Below are positions 17,101 through 30,519 of a stretch of DNA of 64,000 nt, piece after piece. A program made the translations under genes and the position numbers. This DNA is from Auanema rhodensis (lineage: Eukaryota > Nematoda > Chromadorea > Rhabditida > Rhabditidae): contig OZ059899.1 of the NCBI GenBank assembly GCA_964057225.1, positions 4,030,001 through 4,094,000 of the forward strand. The letters run 5' to 3'. Below the pieces are notes generated by a model. It did not search any database, was not told the DNA's origin, and was given only the letters and a program-made list of their open reading frames with translations. The first letter of the stretch is position 1. Each line of letters begins with the position of its first letter.

Positions 17101-20100
17101 TTTGCGCTAGCTTAAAAATGCACCAAGATATCAACTGATATAAGTTCACACTTATATCCTCGATTTTCACCCTGAAGAATTGATTTTTTCGTTGAATAAC
17201 ATTGTCCATCGTCTTTGCCTTGAAAAAAGGAATCTAAAAACATCTACTTTTTGCTAAATTATTTTAAAATTTTTCCAAAAAATTTTTGTCAAAATGTTTT
17301 TGGAAGCAATGTTGAGTGTACATGGAAACTCAACATACACTAATGCATCATTTTTCAAACGATCATAACTAATTTTTGTATTAAGCATTTCTCAATGTAG
17401 TATAGTGCATTCGATGCGGATTTTTAAGCTGCGTCGATCTGTGTTATCAGATTTGCGCTAGCTTAAAAATGCACCAAGATATCAACTGATATAAGTTCAC
17501 ACTTATATCCTCGATTTTCACCCTGAAGAATTGATTTTTTCGTTGAATAACATTGTCCATCGTCTTTGCCTTGAAAAAAGGAATCTAAAAACATCTACTT
17601 TTTGCTAAATTATTTTGAAATTTTTCGAAAAAATTTTTGTCAAAATGTTTTTGGAAGCAATGTTGAGTGTACATGGAAACTCAACATACACTAATGCATC
17701 ATTTTTCAAACGATCATAACTAATTTTTGTATTAAGCATTTCTCAATGTAGTATAGTGCATTCGATGCGGATTTTTAAGCTGCGTCGATCTGTGTTATCA
17801 GATTTGCGCTAGCTTAAAAATGCACCAAGATATCAACTGATATAAGTTCACACTTATATCCTCGATTTTCACCCTGAAGAATTAATTTTTTCGTTGAATA
17901 ACATTGTCCATCGTCTTTGCCTTGAAAAAAGGAATCTAAAAACATCTACTTTTTGCTAAATTATTTCGAAATTTCTCGAAAAAATTTTTGTCAAAATGTT
18001 TTTGGAAGCAATGTTGAGTGTACATGGAAACTCAACATACACTAATGCATCATTTTTCAAACGATCATAACTAATTTTTGTATCAAGCGTTTCTCAATGT
18101 AGTATAGTGCATTCGATGCGGATTTTTAAGCTGCGTCGATCTGTGTTATCAGATTTGCGCTAGCTTAAAAATGCACCGAGATATCAACTGATATAAGTTC
18201 ACACTTATATCCTCGATTTTCACCCTGAAGAATTGATTTTTTCGTTGAATAACATTGTCCATCGTCTTTGCCTTGAAAAATGGAATCTAAAAACATCTAC
18301 TTTTTGCTAAATTATTTTGAAATTTTTCGAAAAAATTTTTGTCAAAATGTTTTTGGAAGCAATGTTGAGTGTACATGGAAACTCAACATACACTAATGCA
18401 TCATTTTTCAAACGATCATAACTAATTTTTGTATTAAGCATTTCTCAATGTAGTATAGTGCATTCGATGCGGATTTTTAAGCTGCGTCGATCTGTGTTAT
18501 CAGATTTGCGCTAGCTTAAAAATGCACCAAGATATCAACTGATATAAGTTCACACTTATATCCTCGATTTTCACCCTGAAGAATTAATTTTTTCGTTGAA
18601 TAACATTGTCCATCGTCTTTGCCTTGAAAAAAGGAATCTAAAAACATCTACTTTTTGCTAAATTATTTCGAAATTTCTCGAAAAAATTTTTGTCAAAATG
18701 TTTTTGGAAGCAATGTTGAGTGTACATGGAAACTCAACATACACTAATGCATCATTTTTCAAACGATCATAACTAATTTTTGTATCAAGCGTTTCTCAAT
18801 GTAGTATAGTGCATTCGATGCGGATTTTTAAGCTGCGTCGATCTGTGTTATCAGATTTGCGCTAGCTTAAAAATGCACCGAGATATCAACTGATATAAGT
18901 TCACACTTATATCCTCGATTTTCACCCTGAAGAATTGATTTTTTCGTTGAATAACATTGTCCATCGTCTTTGCCTTGAAAAATGGAATCTAAAAACATCT
19001 ACTTTTTGCTAAATTATTTTGAAATTTTTCGAAAAAAGTTTTGTCAAAATGTTTTTGGAAGCAATGTTGAGTGTACATGGAAACTCAACATACACTAATG
19101 CATCATTTTTCAAACGATCATAACTAATTTTTGCATTAAGCGTTTCTCAATGTAGTATAGTGCATTCGATGCGGATTTTTAAGCTGCGTCGATCTGTGTT
19201 ATCAGATTTGCGCTAGCTTAAAAATGCACCGAGATATCAACTGATATAAGTTCACACTTATATCCTCGATTTTCACCCTGAAGAATTAATTTTTTCGTTG
19301 AATAACATTGTCCATCGTCTTTGCCTTGAAAAAAGGAATCTAAAAACATCTACTTTTTGCTAAATTATTTCGAAATTTCTCGAAAAAATTTTTGTCAAAA
19401 TGTTTTTGGAAGCAATGTTGAGTGTACATGGAAACTCAACATACACTAATGCATCATTTTTCAAACGATCATAACTAATTTTTGTATCAAGCGTTTCTCA
19501 ATGTAGTATAGTGCATTCGATGCGGATTTTTAAGCTGCGTCGATCTGTGTTATCAGATTTGCGCTAGCTTAAAAATGCACCGAGATATCAACTGATATAA
19601 GTTCACACTTATATCCTCGATTTTCACCCTGAAGAATTGATTTTTTCGTTGAATAACATTGTCCATCGTCTTTGCCTTGAAAAATGAAATCTAAAAACAT
19701 CTACTTTTTGCTAAATTATTTTGAAATTTTTCGAAAAAAGTTTTGTCAAAATGTTTTTGGAAGCAATGTTGAGTGTACATGGAAACTCAACATACACTAA
19801 TGCATCATTTTTCAAACGATCATAACTAATTTTTGTATTAAGCGTTTCTCAATGTAGTATAGTGCATTCGATGCGGATTTTTAAGCTGCGTCGTTCTGTG
19901 TTATCAGATTTGCGCTAGCTTAAAAATGCAACGAGATATCAACTGATATAAGTTCACACTTATATCCTCGATTTTCACCCTGAAGAATTAATTTTTTCGT
20001 TGAATAACATTGTCCATCGTCTTTGCCTTGAAAAAAGGAATCTAAAAACATCTACTTTTTGCTAAATTATTTTAAAATTTTTCGAAAAAATTTTTGTCAA

Positions 20101-21393
20101 AATGTTTTTGGAAGCAATGTTGAGTGTACATGGAAACTCAACATACACTAATGCATCATTTTTCAAACGATCATAACTAATTTTTGTATTAAGCATTTCT
20201 CAATGTAGTATAGTGCATTCGATGCGGATTTTTAAGCTGCGTCGATCTGTGTTATCAGATTTGCGCTAGCTTAAAAATGCACCAAGATATCAACTGATAT
20301 AAGTTCACACTTATATCCTCGATTTTCACCCTGAAGAATTGATTTTTTCGTTGAATAACATTGTCCATCGTCTTTGCCTTGAAAAATGGAATCTTAAAAC
20401 ATCTACTTTTTGCTAAATTATTTTGAAATTTTTCGAAAAAAGTTTTGTCAAAATGTTTTTGGAAGCAATGTTGAGTGTACATGGAAACTCAACATACACT
20501 AATGCATCATTTTTCAAACGATCATAACTAATTTTTGTATTAAGCGTTTCTCAATGTAGTATAGTGCATTCGATGCGGATTTTTAAGCTGCGTCGATCTG
20601 TGTTATCAGATTTGCGCTAGCTTAAAAATGCACCGAGATATCAACTGATATAAGTTCACACTTATATCCTCGATTTTCACCCTGAAGAATTGATTTTTTC
20701 GTTGAATAACATTGTCCATCGTCTTTGCCTTGAAAAAAGGAATCTAAAAACATCTACTTTTTGCTAAATTATTTTAAAATTTTTCGAAAAAATTTTTGTC
20801 AAAATGTTTTTGGAAGCAATGTTGAGTGTACATGGAAACTCAACATACACTAATGCATCATTTTTCAAACGATCATAACTAATTTTTGTATTAAGCATTT
20901 CTCAATGTAGTATAGTGCATTCGATGCGGATTTTTAAGCTGCGTCGATCTGTGTTATCAGATTTGCGCTAGCTTAAAAATGCACCAAGATATCAACTGAT
21001 ATAAGTTCACACTTATATCCTCGATTTTCACCCTGAAGAATTAATTTTTTCGTTGAATAACATTGTCCATCGTCTTTGCCTTGAAAAAAGGAATCTAAAA
21101 ACATCTACTTTTTGCTAAATTATTTTAAAATTTTTCGAAAAAATTTTTGTCAAAATGTTTTTGGAAGCAATGTTGAGTGTACATGGAAACTCAACATACA
21201 CTAATGCATCATTTTTCAAACGATCATAACTAATTTTTGTATTAAGCATTTCTCAATGTAGTATAGTGCATTCGATGCGGATTTTTAAGCTGCGTCGATC
21301 TGTGTTATCAGATTTACGCTAGCTTAAAAATGCACCAAGATATCAACTGATATAAGTTCACACTTATATCCTCGATTTTCACCCTGAAGAATT
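11178..21393. repeat. 351-bp satellite array, mixed-variant block
   Basis: Resumes with the last 37 nt of the interrupted monomer, then 29 complete monomers starting at 11215 and every 351 bp. The first three (11215, 11566, 11917) look identical to each other. They share the variant signature of the interrupted copy (GAAAAAAGTTTTG, CGTTCTG, CAACGAG). After that, TAATT-type and TGATT-type monomers are mixed. Private markers include CTAAATCATTTT (13746), GATTAAAGT (15032), GTATAATGC (15294) and CTTAAAACC (15747). Several recur exactly 14 or 20 monomers later, showing block duplication. Confidence 0.96.
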
Positions 21394-24300
21394 GATTTTT
21401 TCGTTGAATAACATTGTCCATCGTCTTTGCCTTGAAAAAAGGAATCTAAAAACATCTACTTTTTGCTAAATTATTTTAAAATTTTTCCAAAAAATTTTTG
21501 TCAAAATGTTTTTGGAAGCAATGTTGAGTGTACATGGAAACTCAACATACACTAATGCATCATTTTTCAAACGATCATAACTAATTTTTGTATCAAGCGT
21601 TTCTCAATGTAGTATAGTGCATTCGATGCGGATTTTTAAGCTGCGTCGATCTGTGTTATCAGATTTGCGCTAGCTTAAAAATGCACCGAGATATCAACTG
21701 ATATAAGTTCACACTTATATCCTCGATTTTCACCCTGAAGAATTGATTTTTTCGTTGAATAACATTGTCCATCGTCTTTGCCTTGAAAAATGAAATCTAA
21801 AAACATCTACTTTTTGCTAAATTATTTTGAAATTTTTCGAAAAAAGTTTTGTCAAAATGTTTTTGGAAGCAATGTTGAGTGTACATGGAAACTCAACATA
21901 CACTAATGCATCATTTTTCAAACGATCATAACTAATTTTTGTATTAAGCGTTTCTCAATGTAGTATAGTGCATTCGATGCGGATTTTTAAGCTGCGTCGT
22001 TCTGTGTTATCAGATTTGCGCTAGCTTAAAAATGCAACGAGATATCAACTGATATAAGTTCACACTTATATCCTCGATTTTCACCCTGAAGAATTAATTT
22101 TTTCGTTGAATAACATTGTCCATCGTCTTTGCCTTGAAAAAAGGAATCTAAAAACATCTACTTTTTGCTAAATTATTTTAAAATTTTTCGAAAAAATTTT
22201 TGTCAAAATGTTTTTGGAAGCAATGTTGAGTGTACATGGAAACTCAACATACACTAATGCATCATTTTTCAAACGATCATAACTAATTTTTGTATTAAGC
22301 ATTTCTCAATGTAGTATAATGCATTCGATGCGGATTTTTAAGCTGCGTCGATCTGTGTTATCAGATTTGCGCTAGCTTAAAAATGCACCAAGATATCAAC
22401 TGATATAAGTTCACACTTATATCCTCGATTTTCACCCTGAAGAATTGATTTTTTCGTTGAATAACATTGTCCATCGTCTTTGCCTTGAAAAATGGAATCT
22501 TAAAACATCTACTTTTTGCTAAATTATTTTGAAATTTTTCGAAAAAAGTTTTGTCAAAATGTTTTTGGAAGCAATGTTGAGTGTACATGGAAACTCAACA
22601 TACACTAATGCATCATTTTTCAAACGATCATAACTAATTTTTGTATTAAGCGTTTCTCAATGTAGTATAGTGCATTCGATGCGGATTTTTAAGCTGCGTC
22701 GATCTGTGTTATCAGATTTGCGCTAGCTTAAAAATGCACCGAGATATCAACTGATATAAGTTCACACTTAAAACCTCGATTTTCACCCTGAAGAATTGAT
22801 TTTTTCGTTGAATAACATTGTCCATCGTCTTTGCCTTGAAAAAAGGAATCTAAAAACATCTACTTTTTGCTAAATTATTTTGAAATTTTTCGAAAAAATT
22901 TTTGTCAAAATGTTTTTGGAAGCAATGTTGAGTGTACATGGAAACTCAACATACACTAATGCATCATTTTTCAAACGATCATAACTAATTTTTGTATTAA
23001 GCATTTCTCAATGTAGTATAGTGCATTCGATGCGGATTTTTAAGCTGCGTCGATCTGTGTTATCAGATTTGCGCTAGCTTAAAAATGCACCAAGATATCA
23101 ACTGATATAAGTTCACACTTATATCCTCGATTTTCACCCTGAAGAATTAATTTTTTCGTTGAATAACATTGTCCATCGTCTTTGCCTTGAAAAAAGGAAT
23201 CTAAAAACATCTACTTTTTGCTAAATTATTTTAAAATTTTTCGAAAAAATTTTTGTCAAAATGTTTTTGGAAGCAATGTTGAGTGTACATGGAAACTCAA
23301 CATACACTAATGCATCATTTTTCAAACGATCATAACTAATTTTTGTATTAAGCATTTCTCAATGTAGTATAGTGCATTCGATGCGGATTTTTAAGCTGCG
23401 TCGATCTGTGTTATCAGATTTGCGCTAGCTTAAAAATGCACCAAGATATCAACTGATATAAGTTCACACTTATATCCTCGATTTTCACCCTGAAGAATTG
23501 ATTTTTTCGTTGAATAACATTGTCCATCGTCTTTGCCTTGAAAAAAGGAATCTAAAAACATCTACTTTTTGCTAAATTATTTTAAAATTTTTCCAAAAAA
23601 TTTTTGTCAAAATGTTTTTGGAAGCAATGTTGAGTGTACATGGAAACTCAACATACACTAATGCATCATTTTTCAAACGATCATAACTAATTTTTGTATT
23701 AAGCATTTCTCAATGTAGTATAGTGCATTCGATGCGGATTTTTAAGCTGCGTCGATCTGTGTTATCAGATTTGCGCTAGCTTAAAAATGCACCAAGATAT
23801 CAACTGATATAAGTTCACACTTATATCCTCGATTTTCACCCTGAAGAATTAATTTTTTCGTTGAATAACATTGTCCATCGTCTTTGCCTTGAAAAAAGGA
23901 ATCTAAAAACATCTACTTTTTGCTAAATTATTTTAAAATTTTTCGAAAAAATTTTTGTCAAAATGTTTTTGGAAGCAATGTTGAGTGTACATGGAAACTC
24001 AACATACACTAATGCATCATTTTTCAAACGATCATAACTAATTTTTGTATTAAGCATTTCTCAATGTAGTATAGTGCATTCGATGCGGATTTTTAAGCTG
24101 CGTCGATCTGTGTTATCAGATTTGCGCTAGCTTAAAAATGCACCAAGATATCAACTGATATAAGTTCACACTTATATCCTCGATTTTCACCCTGAAGAAT
24201 TGATTTTTTCGTTGAATAACATTGTCCATCGTCTTTGCCTTGAAAAAAGGAATCTAAAAACATCTACTTTTTGCTAAATTATTTTAAAATTTTTCCAAAA

Positions 24301-25956
24301 AATTTTTGTCAAAATGTTTTTGGAAGCAATGTTGAGTGTACATGGAAACTCAACATACACTAATGCATCATTTTTCAAACGATCATAACTAATTTTTGTA
24401 TTAAGCATTTCTCAATGTAGTATAGTGCATTCGATGCGGATTTTTAAGCTGCGTCGATCTGTGTTATCAGATTTGCGCTAGCTTAAAAATGCACCAAGAT
24501 ATCAACTGATATAAGTTCACACTTATATCCTCGATTTTCACCCTGAAGAATTGATTTTTTCGTTGAATAACATTGTCCATCGTCTTTGCCTTGAAAAATG
24601 GAATCTAAAAACATCTACTTTTTGCTAAATTATTTTGAAATTTTTCGAAAAAAGTTTTGTCAAAATGTTTTTGGAAGCAATGTTGAGTGTACATGGAAAC
24701 TCAACATACACTAATGCATCATTTTTCAAACGATCATAACTAATTTTTGTATTAAGCGTTTCTCAATGTAGTATAGTGCATTCGATGCGGATTTTTAAGC
24801 TGCGTCGATCTGTGTTATCAGATTTGCGCTAGCTTAAAAATGCACCGAGATATCAACTGATATAAGTTCACACTTATATCCTCGATTTTCACCCTGAAGA
24901 ATTAATTTTTTCGTTGAATAACATTGTCCATCGTCTTTGCCTTGAAAAAAGGAATCTAAAAACATCTACTTTTTGCTAAATTATTTCGAAATTTCTCGAA
25001 AAAATTTTTGTCAAAATGTTTTTGGAAGCAATGTTGAGTGTACATGGAAACTCAACATACACTAATGCATCATTTTTCAAACGATCATAACTAATTTTTG
25101 TATCAAGCGTTTCTCAATGTAGTATAGTGCATTCGATGCGGATTTTTAAGCTGCGTCGATCTGTGTTATCAGATTTGCGCTAGCTTAAAAATGCACCGAG
25201 ATATCAACTGATATAAGTTCACACTTATATCCTCGATTTTCACCCTGAAGAATTGATTTTTTCGTTGAATAACATTGTCCATCGTCTTTGCCTTGAAAAA
25301 TGGAATCTAAAAACATCTACTTTTTGCTAAATTATTTTGAAATTTTTCGAAAAAAGTTTTGTCAAAATGTTTTTGGAAGCAATGTTGAGTGTACATGGAA
25401 ACTCAACATACACTAATGCATCATTTTTCAAACGATCATAACTAATTTTTGTATTAAGCGTTTCTCAATGTAGTATAGTGCATTCGATGCGGATTTTTAA
25501 GCTGCGTCGATCTGTGTTATCAGATTTGCGCTAGCTTAAAAATGCACCGAGATATCAACTGATATAAGTTCACACTTATATCCTCGATTTTCACCCTGAA
25601 GAATTAATTTTTTCGTTGAATAACATTGTCCATCGTCTTTGCCTTGAAAAAAGGAATCTAAAAACATCTACTTTTTGCTAAATTATTTCGAAATTTCTCG
25701 AAAAAATTTTTGTCAAAATGTTTTTGGAAGCAATGTTGAGTGTACATGGAAACTCAACATACACTAATGCATCATTTTTCAAACGATCATAACTAATTTT
25801 TGTATCAAGCGTTTCTCAATGTAGTATAGTGCATTCGATGCGGATTTTTAAGCTGCGTCGATCTGTGTTATCAGATTTGCGCTAGCTTAAAAATGCACCG
25901 AGATATCAACTGATATAAGTTCACACTTATATCCTCGATTTTCACCCTGAAGAATT
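21394..25956. repeat. 13-mer higher-order repeat, copy 1
   Basis: Thirteen monomers (4,563 bp) whose variant order repeats in the next block. Order by start: 21394 (TTTTCC, ATCAAGCG), 21745 (ATGAAATC, CGTTCTG), 22096 (GTATAATGC), 22447 (CTTAAAAC and later AAAACC), 22798, 23149, 23500, 23851, 24202, 24553, 24904, 25255, 25606. Diagnostic single-base variants sit at the same offsets in copy 2. Confidence 0.88.
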
Positions 25957-28900
25957 GATTTTTTCGTTGAATAACATTGTCCATCGTCTTTGCCTTGAAA
26001 AAAGGAATCTAAAAACATCTACTTTTTGCTAAATTATTTTAAAATTTTTCCAAAAAATTTTTGTCAAAATGTTTTTGGAAGCAATGTTGAGTGTACATGG
26101 AAACTCAACATACACTAATGCATCATTTTTCAAACGATCATAACTAATTTTTGTATCAAGCGTTTCTCAATGTAGTATAGTGCATTCGATGCGGATTTTT
26201 AAGCTGCGTCGATCTGTGTTATCAGATTTGCGCTAGCTTAAAAATGCACCGAGATATCAACTGATATAAGTTCACACTTATATCCTCGATTTTCACCCTG
26301 AAGAATTGATTTTTTCGTTGAATAACATTGTCCATCGTCTTTGCCTTGAAAAATGAAATCTAAAAACATCTACTTTTTGCTAAATTATTTTGAAATTTTT
26401 CGAAAAAAGTTTTGTCAAAATGTTTTTGGAAGCAATGTTGAGTGTACATGGAAACTCAACATACACTAATGCATCATTTTTCAAACGATCATAACTAATT
26501 TTTGTATTAAGCGTTTCTCAATGTAGTATAGTGCATTCGATGCGGATTTTTAAGCTGCGTCGTTCTGTGTTATCAGATTTGCGCTAGCTTAAAAATGCAA
26601 CGAGATATCAACTGATATAAGTTCACACTTATATCCTCGATTTTCACCCTGAAGAATTAATTTTTTCGTTGAATAACATTGTCCATCGTCTTTGCCTTGA
26701 AAAAAGGAATCTAAAAACATCTACTTTTTGCTAAATTATTTTAAAATTTTTCGAAAAAATTTTTGTCAAAATGTTTTTGGAAGCAATGTTGAGTGTACAT
26801 GGAAACTCAACATACACTAATGCATCATTTTTCAAACGATCATAACTAATTTTTGTATTAAGCATTTCTCAATGTAGTATAATGCATTCGATGCGGATTT
26901 TTAAGCTGCGTCGATCTGTGTTATCAGATTTGCGCTAGCTTAAAAATGCACCAAGATATCAACTGATATAAGTTCACACTTATATCCTCGATTTTCACCC
27001 TGAAGAATTGATTTTTTCGTTGAATAACATTGTCCATCGTCTTTGCCTTGAAAAATGGAATCTTAAAACATCTACTTTTTGCTAAATTATTTTGAAATTT
27101 TTCGAAAAAAGTTTTGTCAAAATGTTTTTGGAAGCAATGTTGAGTGTACATGGAAACTCAACATACACTAATGCATCATTTTTCAAACGATCATAACTAA
27201 TTTTTGTATTAAGCGTTTCTCAATGTAGTATAGTGCATTCGATGCGGATTTTTAAGCTGCGTCGATCTGTGTTATCAGATTTGCGCTAGCTTAAAAATGC
27301 ACCGAGATATCAACTGATATAAGTTCACACTTAAAACCTCGATTTTCACCCTGAAGAATTGATTTTTTCGTTGAATAACATTGTCCATCGTCTTTGCCTT
27401 GAAAAAAGGAATCTAAAAACATCTACTTTTTGCTAAATTATTTTGAAATTTTTCGAAAAAATTTTTGTCAAAATGTTTTTGGAAGCAATGTTGAGTGTAC
27501 ATGGAAACTCAACATACACTAATGCATCATTTTTCAAACGATCATAACTAATTTTTGTATTAAGCATTTCTCAATGTAGTATAGTGCATTCGATGCGGAT
27601 TTTTAAGCTGCGTCGATCTGTGTTATCAGATTTGCGCTAGCTTAAAAATGCACCAAGATATCAACTGATATAAGTTCACACTTATATCCTCGATTTTCAC
27701 CCTGAAGAATTAATTTTTTCGTTGAATAACATTGTCCATCGTCTTTGCCTTGAAAAAAGGAATCTAAAAACATCTACTTTTTGCTAAATTATTTTAAAAT
27801 TTTTCGAAAAAATTTTTGTCAAAATGTTTTTGGAAGCAATGTTGAGTGTACATGGAAACTCAACATACACTAATGCATCATTTTTCAAACGATCATAACT
27901 AATTTTTGTATTAAGCATTTCTCAATGTAGTATAGTGCATTCGATGCGGATTTTTAAGCTGCGTCGATCTGTGTTATCAGATTTGCGCTAGCTTAAAAAT
28001 GCACCAAGATATCAACTGATATAAGTTCACACTTATATCCTCGATTTTCACCCTGAAGAATTGATTTTTTCGTTGAATAACATTGTCCATCGTCTTTGCC
28101 TTGAAAAAAGGAATCTAAAAACATCTACTTTTTGCTAAATTATTTTAAAATTTTTCCAAAAAATTTTTGTCAAAATGTTTTTGGAAGCAATGTTGAGTGT
28201 ACATGGAAACTCAACATACACTAATGCATCATTTTTCAAACGATCATAACTAATTTTTGTATTAAGCATTTCTCAATGTAGTATAGTGCATTCGATGCGG
28301 ATTTTTAAGCTGCGTCGATCTGTGTTATCAGATTTGCGCTAGCTTAAAAATGCACCAAGATATCAACTGATATAAGTTCACACTTATATCCTCGATTTTC
28401 ACCCTGAAGAATTAATTTTTTCGTTGAATAACATTGTCCATCGTCTTTGCCTTGAAAAAAGGAATCTAAAAACATCTACTTTTTGCTAAATTATTTTAAA
28501 ATTTTTCGAAAAAATTTTTGTCAAAATGTTTTTGGAAGCAATGTTGAGTGTACATGGAAACTCAACATACACTAATGCATCATTTTTCAAACGATCATAA
28601 CTAATTTTTGTATTAAGCATTTCTCAATGTAGTATAGTGCATTCGATGCGGATTTTTAAGCTGCGTCGATCTGTGTTATCAGATTTGCGCTAGCTTAAAA
28701 ATGCACCAAGATATCAACTGATATAAGTTCACACTTATATCCTCGATTTTCACCCTGAAGAATTGATTTTTTCGTTGAATAACATTGTCCATCGTCTTTG
28801 CCTTGAAAAAAGGAATCTAAAAACATCTACTTTTTGCTAAATTATTTTAAAATTTTTCCAAAAAATTTTTGTCAAAATGTTTTTGGAAGCAATGTTGAGT

Positions 28901-30519
28901 GTACATGGAAACTCAACATACACTAATGCATCATTTTTCAAACGATCATAACTAATTTTTGTATTAAGCATTTCTCAATGTAGTATAGTGCATTCGATGC
29001 GGATTTTTAAGCTGCGTCGATCTGTGTTATCAGATTTGCGCTAGCTTAAAAATGCACCAAGATATCAACTGATATAAGTTCACACTTATATCCTCGATTT
29101 TCACCCTGAAGAATTGATTTTTTCGTTGAATAACATTGTCCATCGTCTTTGCCTTGAAAAATGGAATCTAAAAACATCTACTTTTTGCTAAATTATTTTG
29201 AAATTTTTCGAAAAAAGTTTTGTCAAAATGTTTTTGGAAGCAATGTTGAGTGTACATGGAAACTCAACATACACTAATGCATCATTTTTCAAACGATCAT
29301 AACTAATTTTTGTATTAAGCGTTTCTCAATGTAGTATAGTGCATTCGATGCGGATTTTTAAGCTGCGTCGATCTGTGTTATCAGATTTGCGCTAGCTTAA
29401 AAATGCACCGAGATATCAACTGATATAAGTTCACACTTATATCCTCGATTTTCACCCTGAAGAATTAATTTTTTCGTTGAATAACATTGTCCATCGTCTT
29501 TGCCTTGAAAAAAGGAATCTAAAAACATCTACTTTTTGCTAAATTATTTCGAAATTTCTCGAAAAAATTTTTGTCAAAATGTTTTTGGAAGCAATGTTGA
29601 GTGTACATGGAAACTCAACATACACTAATGCATCATTTTTCAAACGATCATAACTAATTTTTGTATCAAGCGTTTCTCAATGTAGTATAGTGCATTCGAT
29701 GCGGATTTTTAAGCTGCGTCGATCTGTGTTATCAGATTTGCGCTAGCTTAAAAATGCACCGAGATATCAACTGATATAAGTTCACACTTATATCCTCGAT
29801 TTTCACCCTGAAGAATTGATTTTTTCGTTGAATAACATTGTCCATCGTCTTTGCCTTGAAAAATGGAATCTAAAAACATCTACTTTTTGCTAAATTATTT
29901 TGAAATTTTTCGAAAAAAGTTTTGTCAAAATGTTTTTGGAAGCAATGTTGAGTGTACATGGAAACTCAACATACACTAATGCATCATTTTTCAAACGATC
30001 ATAACTAATTTTTGTATTAAGCGTTTCTCAATGTAGTATAGTGCATTCGATGCGGATTTTTAAGCTGCGTCGATCTGTGTTATCAGATTTGCGCTAGCTT
30101 AAAAATGCACCGAGATATCAACTGATATAAGTTCACACTTATATCCTCGATTTTCACCCTGAAGAATTAATTTTTTCGTTGAATAACATTGTCCATCGTC
30201 TTTGCCTTGAAAAAAGGAATCTAAAAACATCTACTTTTTGCTAAATTATTTCGAAATTTCTCGAAAAAATTTTTGTCAAAATGTTTTTGGAAGCAATGTT
30301 GAGTGTACATGGAAACTCAACATACACTAATGCATCATTTTTCAAACGATCATAACTAATTTTTGTATCAAGCGTTTCTCAATGTAGTATAGTGCATTCG
30401 ATGCGGATTTTTAAGCTGCGTCGATCTGTGTTATCAGATTTGCGCTAGCTTAAAAATGCACCGAGATATCAACTGATATAAGTTCACACTTATATCCTCG
30501 ATTTTCACCCTGAAGAATT
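25957..30519. repeat. 13-mer higher-order repeat, copy 2
   Basis: Same thirteen monomer types in the same order, offset exactly 4,563 bp (13 x 351) from copy 1. For example GTATAATGC is at 22314 and 26877, and CTTAAAACC at 22767 and 27330. I saw no difference at the diagnostic sites, which suggests a recent tandem duplication by unequal exchange. Confidence 0.88.
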
